Below, in pieces: positions 1 through 6,735 of a DNA stretch of 19,575 nt. The notes beneath the pieces were generated by a model. That model was not told the origin of the DNA, made no database searches, and was given only the letters and a program-made list of their open reading frames with translations. Position 1 is the first letter of the stretch, and every line of letters starts with the position of its first letter. The translations under genes were made by a program, and so were the position numbers. Origin of the DNA: CAYNFT01 sp964396535 (GTDB lineage: Bacteria > Chloroflexota > Dehalococcoidia > Dehalococcoidales > UBA2162); contig CAYNFT010000034.1 of the NCBI GenBank assembly GCA_964396535.1, forward strand, positions 1-19,575, in the 5' to 3' direction.

Positions 1-90
1 AAGAAGGCGCGAGGATATTCCGGTAGCAGGGTCAACGCGCCCGTAGCTCTCAACGCCCAGATGAAGGTCGGCAAAATGGAGGATTTTCAT
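1..90 (-). CDS. sbcD: SbcD/Mre11-type DNA repair exonuclease, N-terminus only (cut by window edge)
   Basis: Partial gene: the ATG is at 88-90 and exactly 30 codons are visible before the window ends. The translation begins MKILHFADLHLGVESYGRVD and continues PATGISSRLL. The start MKILHFADLHLG is the typical first strand and first metal-binding motif (DxH) of the calcineurin-like metallophosphatase domain in SbcD/Mre11 nucleases, which act with the SbcC/Rad50 ATPase on DNA ends and hairpins. The start follows a short G-rich stretch supplied by the neighbouring repeat element. The remainder of the domain is outside the window, so the family call rests on the N-terminus alone; another member of the Mre11-like phosphoesterase group is possible. 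Confidence 0.72.
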   Translation of the reverse strand, partial: MKILHFADLHLGVESYGRVDPATGISSRLL

Positions 91-97
91 ATTTATA

Positions 98-184
98 TAA
101 CCCCATCCCCCTGAATCCCCCTTCCCCTTGGTAAGGGGAAGGGGGAAGAATTTTTATAAAGAGGGGGTGAAGCCCCTCTTAGAC
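98..184. repeat. Interspersed two-hairpin repeat, copy A
   Basis: The element begins TAACCCCATCCCC. It contains a first hairpin with C-rich left arm CCCCCTTCCCCTT and matching G-rich right arm AAGGGGAAGGGGG (about 119-145), then an AT-rich spacer, then a second hairpin of the AGAGGGG...CCCCTCT type (160-180), ending TTAGAC. It separates the sbcD start from the HNH gene stop. Related copies lie at 713-828, 11783-11866 and 13421-13505, all in the same orientation. Confidence 0.8.
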
Positions 185-185
185 A

Positions 186-710
186 CTATGACCTTTTTCT
201 AGCAGTAGTCCGCTTGCGAGTGGTCTTTTTAGCAGTAGCTTCCTTGGTAGCAGTTTTCCTGCGCGCGGTCTTTTTGGTAGCTTTCTTAGCAGTGGTTCTC
301 TTAGGTGTGGTCTTTCGAGCAGTAGCTTTCTTAGCAGTGGTTCTCTTGGGCGTGGTCTTTCGAGCGGCAGCCTTCCTAGCAGTGGTCTTCTTTGCTATAA
401 CCGCTCCCTTAGCAGGATTACCCACTGTAGCCTTCTTCGGCAATCTGTATGCTATCTTTGCCCTAAGTTCCTCTCTTGGTATCTGGTCAACCCTGCTGTG
501 ACAATCCGGACATAATACTATTAAATTATGCTCACTGTCGCTACCGCGACTAGCGAACGGGACAATATGATGTATCTCTGGCACTATCCCCTTCCCAATA
601 ATGTCCTTTTTACAATATTCGCATTTTCCTCGTGCTACTCTAATTAGGTAATTTTTATCACCTGCTGTTAGGCTTCTTCTCCTTTCAGTTCCCCAAAGGT
701 CAAAAATCAT
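186..710 (-). CDS. HNH endonuclease with histone H1-like Lys/Ala/Thr tail
   Basis: The protein has 174 residues. Residues 1-90 form an HNH nuclease domain with paired zinc-binding knuckles (C30xxC33 and C67xxC70) and the ββα-metal core, including H47-H48, N62 and H71. Residues about 91-174 form a low-complexity basic tail of KKTTARK/ARKTTPKR units like bacterial histone H1/Hc1-type or AlgP-type DNA-binding tails. In DNA, 291-335 and 336-380 are a 45-nt tandem repeat coding ARKTTPKRTTAKKAT twice. The ATG follows AGGGGG, 5 nt upstream, provided by repeat copy B. HNH proteins cut or nick DNA; the tail probably gives sequence-independent DNA affinity. The gene lies between two same-orientation repeats and is not obviously part of an operon. 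No restriction or toxin partner is visible, so the substrate is unknown. The HNH fold is secure; the role is not. Confidence 0.85.
   Translation of the reverse strand: MIFDLWGTERRRSLTAGDKNYLIRVARGKCEYCKKDIIGKGIVPEIHHIVPFASRGSDSEHNLIVLCPDCHSRVDQIPREELRAKIAYRLPKKATVGNPAKGAVIAKKTTARKAAARKTTPKRTTAKKATARKTTPKRTTAKKATKKTARRKTATKEATAKKTTRKRTTARKRS
291..380. repeat. 45-nt tandem duplication inside the HNH gene tail
   Basis: Two consecutive 45-nt units (291-335 and 336-380) differ at only a few positions and keep the reading frame. They encode two copies of the basic 15-residue unit in the C-terminal tail, so tail length can change by unit duplication or loss. Confidence 0.85.
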
Positions 711-712
711 TC

Positions 713-828
713 TAACCCCCTGTATCCCCCTTCCCCTTAGTAAGGGGAAGGGGGAATTGTTATCGAAGGGAGGTGGAGCCTCTCTTTAACTCTCCCACAC
801 ATTTAAGAGGGGCGAAGCCCCTCTTAGA
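713..828. repeat. Interspersed two-hairpin repeat, copy B (with an extra tail unit)
   Basis: Same orientation and architecture as copy A: it begins TAACCCCC and has hairpin CCCCCTTCCCCTT / AAGGGGAAGGGGG (about 726-753). It has two successive tail hairpins: a degenerate one near 767-786 and a full AAGAGGGG...CCCCTCTT one at 805-825. The glyS stop codon (824-826) lies inside the final TTAGAC of the element, and the G-rich arm acts as the ribosome binding site of the HNH gene on the minus strand. Confidence 0.8.
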
Positions 829-2197
829 CTTCTTTCTCCACTTTCCATATCTGACCGCCGGGGGGGAGGGCAAATAAGTCTTCGCCGGCTAGCTTGGCTA
901 CCAGGGTTTTCTGAAGTTCGGCTCTGGGTAGTCTGATTTGGTTCATAGTGTCGCGCTCCCGGATAGTGACCTGATTATCTTCAAGCGACTGGAAATCAAT
1001 GGTAACGCAGAAGGGAGTGCCAATCTCATCCTGGCGCCGGTAGCGGCGTCCGATGCTCTGGGCATCGTCATAGGCTACCATCCAGCACTGGCGCAGTTCG
1101 GCATATATATCTTTTGACATCTCCACCAGTGGCTCACGCCGGCTTAGCGGCAATACCGCCACCTTGATGGGGGCAAGGTCGGGGTGGAGGTGGAGTAGCA
1201 CCCTTATCTCATCCTTATCTGGCTCTTCATCATAAGCATCACAGAGGAAAGCCAGCACCGGGCGGTCTACTCCCGCCGATGGTTCGATTACATAAGGAAC
1301 AAAACGCTCTTTGGTCTCATCATCAAAGTAGCTCAGCTCCTTGCCGCTGAAACTGGCGTGCTGAGACAGGTCAAAGTTGCCGCGATTGGCAATACCCTCT
1401 AACTCAGCCCAGCCCATCGGAAACAGATAGTTAATGTCAACCGTCCTTCGAGAGTAGTGAGATAATTCCTCCTTGCCATGCTCTCGAAATCGCAGGTTCT
1501 CTCTTTTAATGCCCAGCTTAACGTACCAGTTGATGCGTTCTTCAAGCCAGTAATTAAACCACTCCTCATCAGTTCCCGGCCTGACAAAATACTCAATCTC
1601 CATCTGTTCAAATTCACGACTGCGAAAGATAAAGTTGCCGGTGGTAATCTCGTTGCGGAAGGCTTTGCCTATCTGGGCGATGCCGAAGGGCAGCCTCTTC
1701 CTGGTGGTATTAAGCACATTCTGGAAGTTAACGAACATACCCTGCGCCGTCTCAGGACGCAGGTAGACGACGCTGGTATCATCTTCTACTGGTCCCATAA
1801 AGGTCTTGAACATCAGGTTAAACATACGGGGCTCGGTAAGTTCACCACCACAGGAAGGGCACTTTTCACTCTCCAGTTCATCTGCCTTCCACCTGAGATG
1901 ACAATCTTTACATTCGACCAGAGGGTCAGTAAACCCCTCAAGGTGTCCGCTGGCTTCCCAGGTCCTAGGATGCATCAAGATACTGGCATCCAGACCCACT
2001 ATATCGTCTCGCTCCTGAACTGCGGCTCGCCACCAGGCTTCCTTTACATTCCGCTTCAGCTCTACACCCAGAGGTCCGTAGTCCCAGCAACTCGATAGTC
2101 CACCGTAAATTTCGCTGCTGGGGAAAACAAAACCACGCCGTCGAGAGAGGGAGACAATCTTTTCCATATCAACCCTAGCTGGTGTCCCTTCCGTCAC
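824..2197 (-). CDS. glyS: Glycyl-tRNA synthetase (alpha2 homodimeric class II type)
   Basis: The protein has 457 residues, the usual size for the dimeric (eukaryote/archaeal-like and Gram-positive) GlyRS. It charges tRNA-Gly with glycine using ATP. The N-terminal signature runs KIVSLSRRRGFVFPSSEIYGG; motif 2 includes FRNEI (180-184), and motif 3 includes PSAGVDR. A zinc-ribbon insertion has C96xxC99 and C113xxC116. The C-terminal third (from about residue 340, IKVAVLPLSRREPL) is the anticodon-binding domain. The GTG start at 2195-2197 is preferred because AAGGAG lies 7 nt upstream; an internal ATG at residue 11 with a weaker AGGG site is an alternative. The start lies 4 nt after the stop of the upstream DUF1648-like gene, whose last codons hold the Shine-Dalgarno site, so the two are probably translationally coupled. 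Confidence 0.95.
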   Translation of the reverse strand: MTEGTPARVDMEKIVSLSRRRGFVFPSSEIYGGLSSCWDYGPLGVELKRNVKEAWWRAAVQERDDIVGLDASILMHPRTWEASGHLEGFTDPLVECKDCHLRWKADELESEKCPSCGGELTEPRMFNLMFKTFMGPVEDDTSVVYLRPETAQGMFVNFQNVLNTTRKRLPFGIAQIGKAFRNEITTGNFIFRSREFEQMEIEYFVRPGTDEEWFNYWLEERINWYVKLGIKRENLRFREHGKEELSHYSRRTVDINYLFPMGWAELEGIANRGNFDLSQHASFSGKELSYFDDETKERFVPYVIEPSAGVDRPVLAFLCDAYDEEPDKDEIRVLLHLHPDLAPIKVAVLPLSRREPLVEMSKDIYAELRQCWMVAYDDAQSIGRRYRRQDEIGTPFCVTIDFQSLEDNQVTIRERDTMNQIRLPRAELQKTLVAKLAGEDLFALPPGGQIWKVEKEV

Positions 2198-2201
2198 TAT
2201 A

Positions 2202-2732
2202 TCACTCCTTACTAACTCTTTGAACCTGTCTTATAGCCTGGAGAAAAAAGATGCCGATGATAACGCCGCCCACAACCATGACAATCAGAGCAAAAACCCA
2301 CAAAGACAGGAGATGAATCTGGTATGAATTGTAGCTGAAAATATCTAGCATTGCAAAGCAGAGAATGATTTGGGGCAGAGTAACCATGTTACCCATAAGT
2401 AATATGATTCTTTCCGGTTTTATCCCGGTGCTCTCTGGCTGCATAAATCGGGCACCCAGCTTGGCTATCCCCCAGGTAATGGCTCCGGCCAGCAGGGTGA
2501 GAAGTAACTGCGGCAACAGTGTCCAGAGAACGATGGCGCTCCGACTTACCAGGTTAGCGGGTGAACCGTCGGATTGGAAGCGATAGGCTACCTCTGCAGG
2601 CAGCCGGTGATAAAAAAAAGCAGTAAGAATTACTGATAAGAGGAGAATAACGACAGGTAGTATTATATAGCTCCAGTGGAAGGCTAAAGTTGCCTCCGTG
2701 GCGGTTTGTTCAACTGTTTTTTTGTTTTTAAT
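2202..2732 (-). CDS. DUF1648-like four-helix membrane protein, start unresolved (possibly ATT)
   Basis: The first conventional start codon in this frame is a TTG at 2514-2516, giving only 104 residues. The frame stays open to an in-frame stop at 2781-2783. The extra upstream translation contains a transmembrane helix (ILPVVILLLSVILTAFFY) and then LPAEVAYRFQSDGSPANLVS, the core of the DUF1648 domain (LPxxIPxHFxxxGxPD pattern). The gene therefore starts upstream of the TTG, but there is no ATG, GTG or TTG in that region. The best candidate is ATT at 2730-2732, 6 nt after AGAGG and about 40 nt below a good promoter; this gives 176 residues with four membrane segments. A start-codon mutation or a sequence error is the alternative. 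Function is unknown; DUF1648 occurs in SdpI-like and other membrane proteins. It is probably cotranscribed with glyS. Confidence 0.65.
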   Translation of the reverse strand: MKNKKTVEQTATEATLAFHWSYIILPVVILLLSVILTAFFYHRLPAEVAYRFQSDGSPANLVSRSAIVLWTLLPQLLLTLLAGAITWGIAKLGARFMQPESTGIKPERIILLMGNMVTLPQIILCFAMLDIFSYNSYQIHLLSLWVFALIVMVVGGVIIGIFFLQAIRQVQRVSKE

Positions 2733-2777
2733 CGCCGACCTCTGCCTCCAGATAAGCCAGATAGCTGCTTCGTATAG

Positions 2778-2806
2778 AAATTACCAGCTTTGACTTGAGA
2801 TGTCAA
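2778..2806 (-). promoter_or_regulatory. Predicted promoter of the DUF1648-glyS transcript
   Basis: On the minus strand, TTGACA (2806-2801) is followed by a 17-nt spacer and TAATTT (2783-2778). The -35 box falls within the 16-nt sequence that is repeated at 4054-4069. Transcription would begin near 2771. Confidence 0.55.
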
Positions 2807-2809
2807 AGG
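2794..2809. repeat. 16-nt direct repeat CTTGAGATGTCAAAGG, left copy
   Basis: Identical to 4054-4069. The two copies bracket the unrecognised gene at 3012-3929. This copy also forms a stem-loop (CTTTGAC at 2788-2794 with GTCAAAG at 2802-2808) and contains the -35 box of the minus-strand promoter. Confidence 0.8.
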
Positions 2810-2835
2810 AGGCGGCGGACAACCCAGGCGTGGCC

Positions 2836-2884
2836 CGGGCTGGCGATCCCTAGCCCGCTGGCAAGCGAAAATTTTTCGCTTGCC
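2836..2884. other. Two adjacent inverted repeats in the 2733-3011 gap
   Basis: CGGGCT (2836-2841) pairs with AGCCCG (2852-2857). It is followed at once by a perfect 12-bp inverted repeat, GGCAAGCGAAAA (2860-2871) and TTTTCGCTTGCC (2873-2884), with a 1-nt centre. No clear T-run follows on either strand. It could be a protein-binding palindrome or a weak bidirectional terminator between the divergent genes. Confidence 0.5.
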
Positions 2885-2931
2885 TCGTATATTTGCACAG
2901 TCTGGCTCAATGTTATTCTGACCACATTCTC

Positions 2932-2940
2932 TGGTATAAT
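2932..2940 (+). promoter_or_regulatory. Extended -10 promoter for the 3012-3929 gene
   Basis: TGGTATAAT is a perfect -10 hexamer (TATAAT, 2935-2940) with the upstream TG of extended -10 promoters. The -35 region at the usual distance is weak, as is common for this class. Start of transcription is expected near 2947. Confidence 0.55.
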
Positions 2941-3011
2941 ACATTTGATTGACCGATTCGCTCGCATGTAGTCAAGTAAAATAGAAGTCATGCCTAATCA
3001 AGGTGAGAGAG

Positions 3012-3929
3012 ATGGAAGAAAATAAAGTACCAGCCGAACTCTTAGCGAAATGGCTAAAACAATACATAGAGACACCAAAAATACAGACAACCATTGGCGG
3101 TATCGAGGCTGAGGATGGTAATTCGCAAACCAGTTGCTGGCTCTTATTTAGGAAACCTGATGGTGTAGATGTGCGAGTTCAGCTCGCTGCAAAACCTTCT
3201 GAGCCTTATCCTTCTATAGTAGCCAAAATTTTCGAGGGTCGTTCTGATGAATTGAGCCAAGAGGTCGGAAGATGGGTTGATGAACAAACCGGTGGGGCGC
3301 CACGAAAACACTCAACAGGAAATACTACTATCCATCCAGTACCTACAGTATTTGAGCATAGCAACAAAACTGATTCGAAGTCCCCTCCCTCGGCGTCGCC
3401 GATTGCTGTAAAAAGCGCTCCTACCTTGCCATATCGTCGTATTTCCAAACGCATTCGTATTGTGGCTACAAACGGGCAAAAAACTTCGGATCTATTCTTT
3501 ATCCGACGTCAGAACGATGACCTATACTACGGTTCTACTCGCGACGCTCAGAAATACTCTTATCATGCTTCTGGCAAACAGCATATGACTGGAAAGCATG
3601 GGGTAAAGCGGCAAGAACATATGCACACTCCTTTGTCTATGATTGCTGGGTATCGTCAGTTGATGACTGTTGGGCTTAACATCCATTCAATACTTGACAA
3701 CACGCCCATTGACAAATGCTACACTGGTAAAAAGTCAGACGCCGTAGTGTACCTTGATACTCGCTCAATTCCTCGTGGAGCCATTGTTAATCTGTCCGTA
3801 GGAATACTTGAGGCAGGGCGACTGGATAAGCTTCCTCTTATTGATGACCCCACAATGATGGACAAGCAAGTGGTGCTGTTCACTGAAATGAAACCATGGG
3901 TATGTTTACATGTGGCTTGGCCTCCATAA
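3012..3929 (+). CDS. Unrecognised 305-residue protein
   Basis: I do not recognise the family. The ATG at 3012 is preferred over an upstream GTG at 3003 because AAGGTGA (3000-3006) lies at the right distance before it. The N-terminal part (residues about 1-90) is acidic and mixed alpha/beta in character. Residues about 95-135 are a Ser/Pro/Lys/Thr-rich likely disordered linker. The C-terminal part (about 145-305) looks like a folded domain with distinctive stretches FFIRRQNDDLYYGS, YSYHASGKQHMTG and several His residues (HASGKQH, EHMH). No membrane segment or signal peptide is seen. The gene has its own extended -10 promoter and is bracketed by a 16-nt direct repeat, suggesting an acquired cassette. 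No enzymatic motif could be assigned. Confidence 0.75.
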   Translation: MEENKVPAELLAKWLKQYIETPKIQTTIGGIEAEDGNSQTSCWLLFRKPDGVDVRVQLAAKPSEPYPSIVAKIFEGRSDELSQEVGRWVDEQTGGAPRKHSTGNTTIHPVPTVFEHSNKTDSKSPPSASPIAVKSAPTLPYRRISKRIRIVATNGQKTSDLFFIRRQNDDLYYGSTRDAQKYSYHASGKQHMTGKHGVKRQEHMHTPLSMIAGYRQLMTVGLNIHSILDNTPIDKCYTGKKSDAVVYLDTRSIPRGAIVNLSVGILEAGRLDKLPLIDDPTMMDKQVVLFTEMKPWVCLHVAWPP

Positions 3930-4053
3930 GGACTCCTCTCTTTAACCGTCACTGAGGCAATCACAAAAAACCAGGACACACCAGCGGGCTTATTGGTATT
4001 CGTCAAACCTCTTGTATTCTAATATCTTCGGCGTTTTACGCTCATTTTGGGGG

Positions 4054-4069
4054 CTTGAGATGTCAAAGG
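4054..4069. repeat. 16-nt direct repeat CTTGAGATGTCAAAGG, right copy
   Basis: Identical to 2794-2809. In this copy TTGAGA (4055-4060) is positioned as the -35 box of the purC promoter on the plus strand, whereas the left copy serves the minus-strand glyS promoter. Confidence 0.8.
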
Positions 4070-4083
4070 CAGCATGCTAATAT
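4055..4083 (+). promoter_or_regulatory. Predicted purC promoter
   Basis: TTGAGA (4055-4060), a 17-nt spacer and TAATAT (4078-4083). A transcription start near 4090 would leave a leader of about 15 nt before the purC ATG. Confidence 0.55.
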
Positions 4084-4105
4084 AACGGGTGGAGTTTAAC
4101 TACCG

Positions 4106-5026
4106 ATGAATAATAGACAATCACCCCTGAGAAATACCAGCCTGCTTCTGCCGTTATTTATCCGCGGCAAGGTGCGTGACACCTATGAACTGGGCAACCA
4201 GCTGCTCATCGTCGCCACCGACCGTATATCCACGTTCGATATAGTTCTGCCCAGCGGCATTCCCGATAAGGGTCGAGTGCTCAATCAGCTCTCCGCCTTC
4301 TGGTTTGAAAAGACCAGTAATCTAGCCCCCAACCATCTGGTAGAAGTAGTTGATGATGTTTACGATATTGATACATATCTGCCTGCCACCGGAAGTCATT
4401 TCTTCTTCCCCTCATTCCTGGAGGGACGGTCTATGATTGTTAAGAAGGCTGAGCGCATCGCCATTGAGTGGGTGGTACGCGGCTATCTTTCAGGCTCAGC
4501 CTGGGCAGAATATCAGCAGTCGGGTACCGTTTCCGGGCTCCCCATGCCCAGGGGTCTACTGGAGAGCCAGGAATTGCCCGAGACCCTGTTTACCCCCACC
4601 ACCAAGGCAGAAACCGGCCACGACCAGCCTCTGACCATGGACGAGGTAAAGGAAATGGTAGGCGAAGCCTTAACTGAAGAAATGAAGGAAAAGAGCCTGG
4701 CTGTCTATAGCTACGCTCGTGAGTACGCCCGGAACAGAGGCATCATCATCGCCGACACCAAGATGGAGTTTGGACTGGACAACGGCAAGCTCATCCTGAT
4801 TGACGAGTTGCTGACGCCGGACTCATCTCGCTTCTGGGATGCCGAGCAGTATAAGGTCGGCCAGTCCCAGCCCAGCTACGACAAGCAACCAGTTCGCGAC
4901 TGGCTCGTTGAAGCAGGCTGGAACAAGGAACCCCCTGCCCCCACCCTGCCCCCGGAGGTAATCGAGGCAACTACTAATAGATACCGGGAGGCTTACGAAA
5001 AGCTGACGGGCAGGAAACTGGGGTAG
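4106..5026 (+). CDS. purC: SAICAR synthetase (phosphoribosylaminoimidazole-succinocarboxamide synthase)
   Basis: The protein has 306 residues, the longer class I form (yeast-like) rather than the roughly 240-residue form. It joins CAIR and aspartate with ATP in purine synthesis. Visible signatures are the ATP-loop RGKVRDTYELG near residue 20, ATDRISTFD, the substrate motif TTKAETGHDQPL, IIADTKMEFG, DELLTPDSSRFW and SYDKQPVRDWL. All expected family blocks are present in order, so it should be active. The ATG has GGGTGGAG upstream. It is a single gene with its own promoter; no other pur gene is adjacent, which suggests purine genes are scattered in this genome. Confidence 0.96.
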   Translation: MNNRQSPLRNTSLLLPLFIRGKVRDTYELGNQLLIVATDRISTFDIVLPSGIPDKGRVLNQLSAFWFEKTSNLAPNHLVEVVDDVYDIDTYLPATGSHFFFPSFLEGRSMIVKKAERIAIEWVVRGYLSGSAWAEYQQSGTVSGLPMPRGLLESQELPETLFTPTTKAETGHDQPLTMDEVKEMVGEALTEEMKEKSLAVYSYAREYARNRGIIIADTKMEFGLDNGKLILIDELLTPDSSRFWDAEQYKVGQSQPSYDKQPVRDWLVEAGWNKEPPAPTLPPEVIEATTNRYREAYEKLTGRKLG

Positions 5027-5119
5027 GTCTTAGTAAGCAGTATGAGAGAAAGGAGTGTCAGTCGTATTTTTTGTCCGGTGGCTATTGCTAATACCTCCAA
5101 TTTGGGGCTAACAATTGCT

Positions 5120-5142
5120 TGGCGGTGGGGAGCTGTCCGCCA
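5120..5142. terminator. Stem-loop between convergent purC and SDR genes
   Basis: TGGCGG (5120-5125) pairs with CCGCCA (5137-5142), directly beyond the SDR stop codon. There is no strong T-run, so termination by this hairpin is only a possibility. Confidence 0.3.
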
Positions 5143-5943
5143 TTAAGAGGATAAAAATCCTCCGTCAACAGGTATTAACGCTCCGTGAACATAACTGGAC
5201 AGGTCGCTGGCTAGAACCAGAGCGATGCGGGCAACTTCATCCGGCTGCCCGCCCCTGCCCAGGGGCAATCTCAAGCTGAACTCCAACCCCGATTTAAGCA
5301 GACCGACTTTAAACCTGGCAATTTCTTTGGCTACTGCCTTTGTTCCAGGAGTTACTATTCCGCCAGGGATAATCGCATTTATTCTAAAACCATATTTACC
5401 ATAGTCTTTGGCTAAACCTCTGGTTAGCGCAATAACCCCTGCCTTGCTAATGCTATAGTGAACCAGGTCTTTTTCAAAAGGCAGGATGGCTTCAATAGAA
5501 CCAACATTTATGATTACTCCTCCCCGCCTCATTCTTCTCTTTATCATCTGGTGGCACATCCATAAAGCCGAGTTTAAATTAATATCCATCACTTTCCTGA
5601 GAAAAACATCATCTAACTCAACGAATTTCTTAAAGGGGTATATACCAGCGTTATTTACCAGTATGTCCGGCTCTTCTCCCTCTAAAGTCTCCCACAGTGA
5701 ATCTACCTCCTCTTTTTGGGAAAGGTCCACCGTGTGATAACCTGCTTCCGTCCCCAGTTGTGAACACTCTCTTCTCACCCGTCTCAAACCATCTTTGTTT
5801 ACATCTACAAGTTCCAGAGCAGCACCTGCTTCAGCAAATCTAAAGGCCATTGCCCGGCCAATGCCAACAGCAGCTCCAGTGATTAGAGCTTTCTTACCTT
5901 TTAATGAAACAAGTTCAGATAAAGGTTTCAGGTTTTTATTCAC
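5143..5943 (-). CDS. Classical short-chain dehydrogenase/reductase (SDR)
   Basis: The protein has 266 residues with a full Rossmann fold. The cofactor loop TGAAVGIG is at 22-29, acidic D47 at the end of strand 2 favours NAD(H) over NADP(H), and N97-N98-A99-G100 is present. The catalytic tetrad is N122, S149, Y163 and K167, and the C-terminal dimer-strand signature is VHGALIPVDGGF. The substrate cannot be read from the sequence; homologues are commonly annotated FabG-like or glucose/3-ketoacyl dehydrogenases. GTG start with GGAG 7 nt upstream. It begins 43 nt after hisB and is probably the last gene of the same minus-strand transcript, although no histidine-pathway step requires an SDR. Confidence 0.9.
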   Translation of the reverse strand: MNKNLKPLSELVSLKGKKALITGAAVGIGRAMAFRFAEAGAALELVDVNKDGLRRVRRECSQLGTEAGYHTVDLSQKEEVDSLWETLEGEEPDILVNNAGIYPFKKFVELDDVFLRKVMDINLNSALWMCHQMIKRRMRRGGVIINVGSIEAILPFEKDLVHYSISKAGVIALTRGLAKDYGKYGFRINAIIPGGIVTPGTKAVAKEIARFKVGLLKSGLEFSLRLPLGRGGQPDEVARIALVLASDLSSYVHGALIPVDGGFLSS

Positions 5944-5986
5944 GGGTTTTCTCCGCGAACTTACCGTTTACTGTTAAATTTTCAGA

Positions 5987-6577
5987 TTACCTTTCTAATA
6001 AATCCTTAGTGCTGGGGAGTTCCCCCGCAATCCTCTCGTCAATTCTGGTTGCCATATCCAGTGCCCTGCCCAGGGCTTTGAATAATGCTTCCGCCCTGTG
6101 ATGGTCGTTGGTGCCATAAACAATTCGGGCATGGAGGTTAAGCCTGGCTTCAAGGGCAAGAGACTCAAGGAAGTGGCGGATAAGGTCAGTGGGAAATCCA
6201 AACATATCATTATCGTTAAAGGACAACTCTAATACGGTATATCCCCGCCCGCTAATGTCCACCGCCACCATAGCCAGGGCATCATCCATGGGCACGGTAG
6301 CATCAGCCATTCGGACGATACCCTGCTTCTCCCCCAGAGCCTGACTAAGAGCTTTGCCCAGACAGATAGCAACATCCTCTGCCAGGTGGTGCTGGTCGTC
6401 CCCGGTTGCTGAAATCTTCAGGTCAAATCTGCCATGCTGAGCCACCTGCGACAGGAAATGGTCAAGCATCTTAATCCCGGTGTTTATCTCCCACCTGCCA
6501 CTACCATCAACATTAAGCTCCAGGCTGATATTGGTTTCTTTAGTCTCCCGATTGACATTAGCTGTTCTTTCGCCCAT
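5987..6577 (-). CDS. hisB: Imidazoleglycerol-phosphate dehydratase
   Basis: The protein has 196 residues, the monofunctional HisB length (no phosphatase domain). It converts imidazoleglycerol phosphate to imidazole acetol phosphate. The Mn-binding motifs are present: LDHFLSQVAQHGRFDL (38-53), DDQHHLAEDVAICLG (60-74) and near the C-terminus NDHHRAEALFKALGRAL, supplying the two HHxxE-type metal sites. ATG with GGTGGAG 8 nt upstream. It follows hisC on the same strand, but a long perfect palindrome lies between them. Confidence 0.96.
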   Translation of the reverse strand: MGERTANVNRETKETNISLELNVDGSGRWEINTGIKMLDHFLSQVAQHGRFDLKISATGDDQHHLAEDVAICLGKALSQALGEKQGIVRMADATVPMDDALAMVAVDISGRGYTVLELSFNDNDMFGFPTDLIRHFLESLALEARLNLHARIVYGTNDHHRAEALFKALGRALDMATRIDERIAGELPSTKDLLER

Positions 6578-6673
6578 TATAGCTTCTCCACCTTTTGATT
6601 GTGGGATAGCGCAGTTTCCTGCTCCATTACTTTCTCCCTATCTCCAGTTTAGCACATTTTGGATTGTTCATTT

Positions 6674-6735
6674 AACCTCTCCCCCTTTATCCCCCTCTCC
6701 TTTTTAAGGAGAGGGGGATAAAGGGGGAGAGGTTT
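6674..6735. repeat. Perfect long palindrome between hisC and hisB (repeat relative, copy C)
   Basis: Arms 6676-6702 and 6706-6732 are perfect reverse complements (27 bp) around a 3-nt TTT centre. The arms are made of CCCCCTTTAT and CCCCCTCTCC blocks like the C-rich half of the interspersed repeat, but here the G-rich half mirrors the entire element and the tail hairpin is absent. It begins 4 nt beyond the hisC stop codon. In RNA it would form an extremely stable hairpin that could stabilise the hisC 3' end or attenuate transcription into hisB. Confidence 0.85.

Noticed and set aside
214..501. Plus-strand ORF opposite the HNH gene tail, rich in Val/Ala/Phe
   Set aside because: It is the mirror of the Lys/Ala/Thr-coding tail; its composition is the reverse complement of that repeat and there is no ribosome binding site.
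1478..2098. Long plus-strand ORF antisense to glyS
   Set aside because: glyS is conserved throughout on the minus strand; the antisense frame shows no family features.
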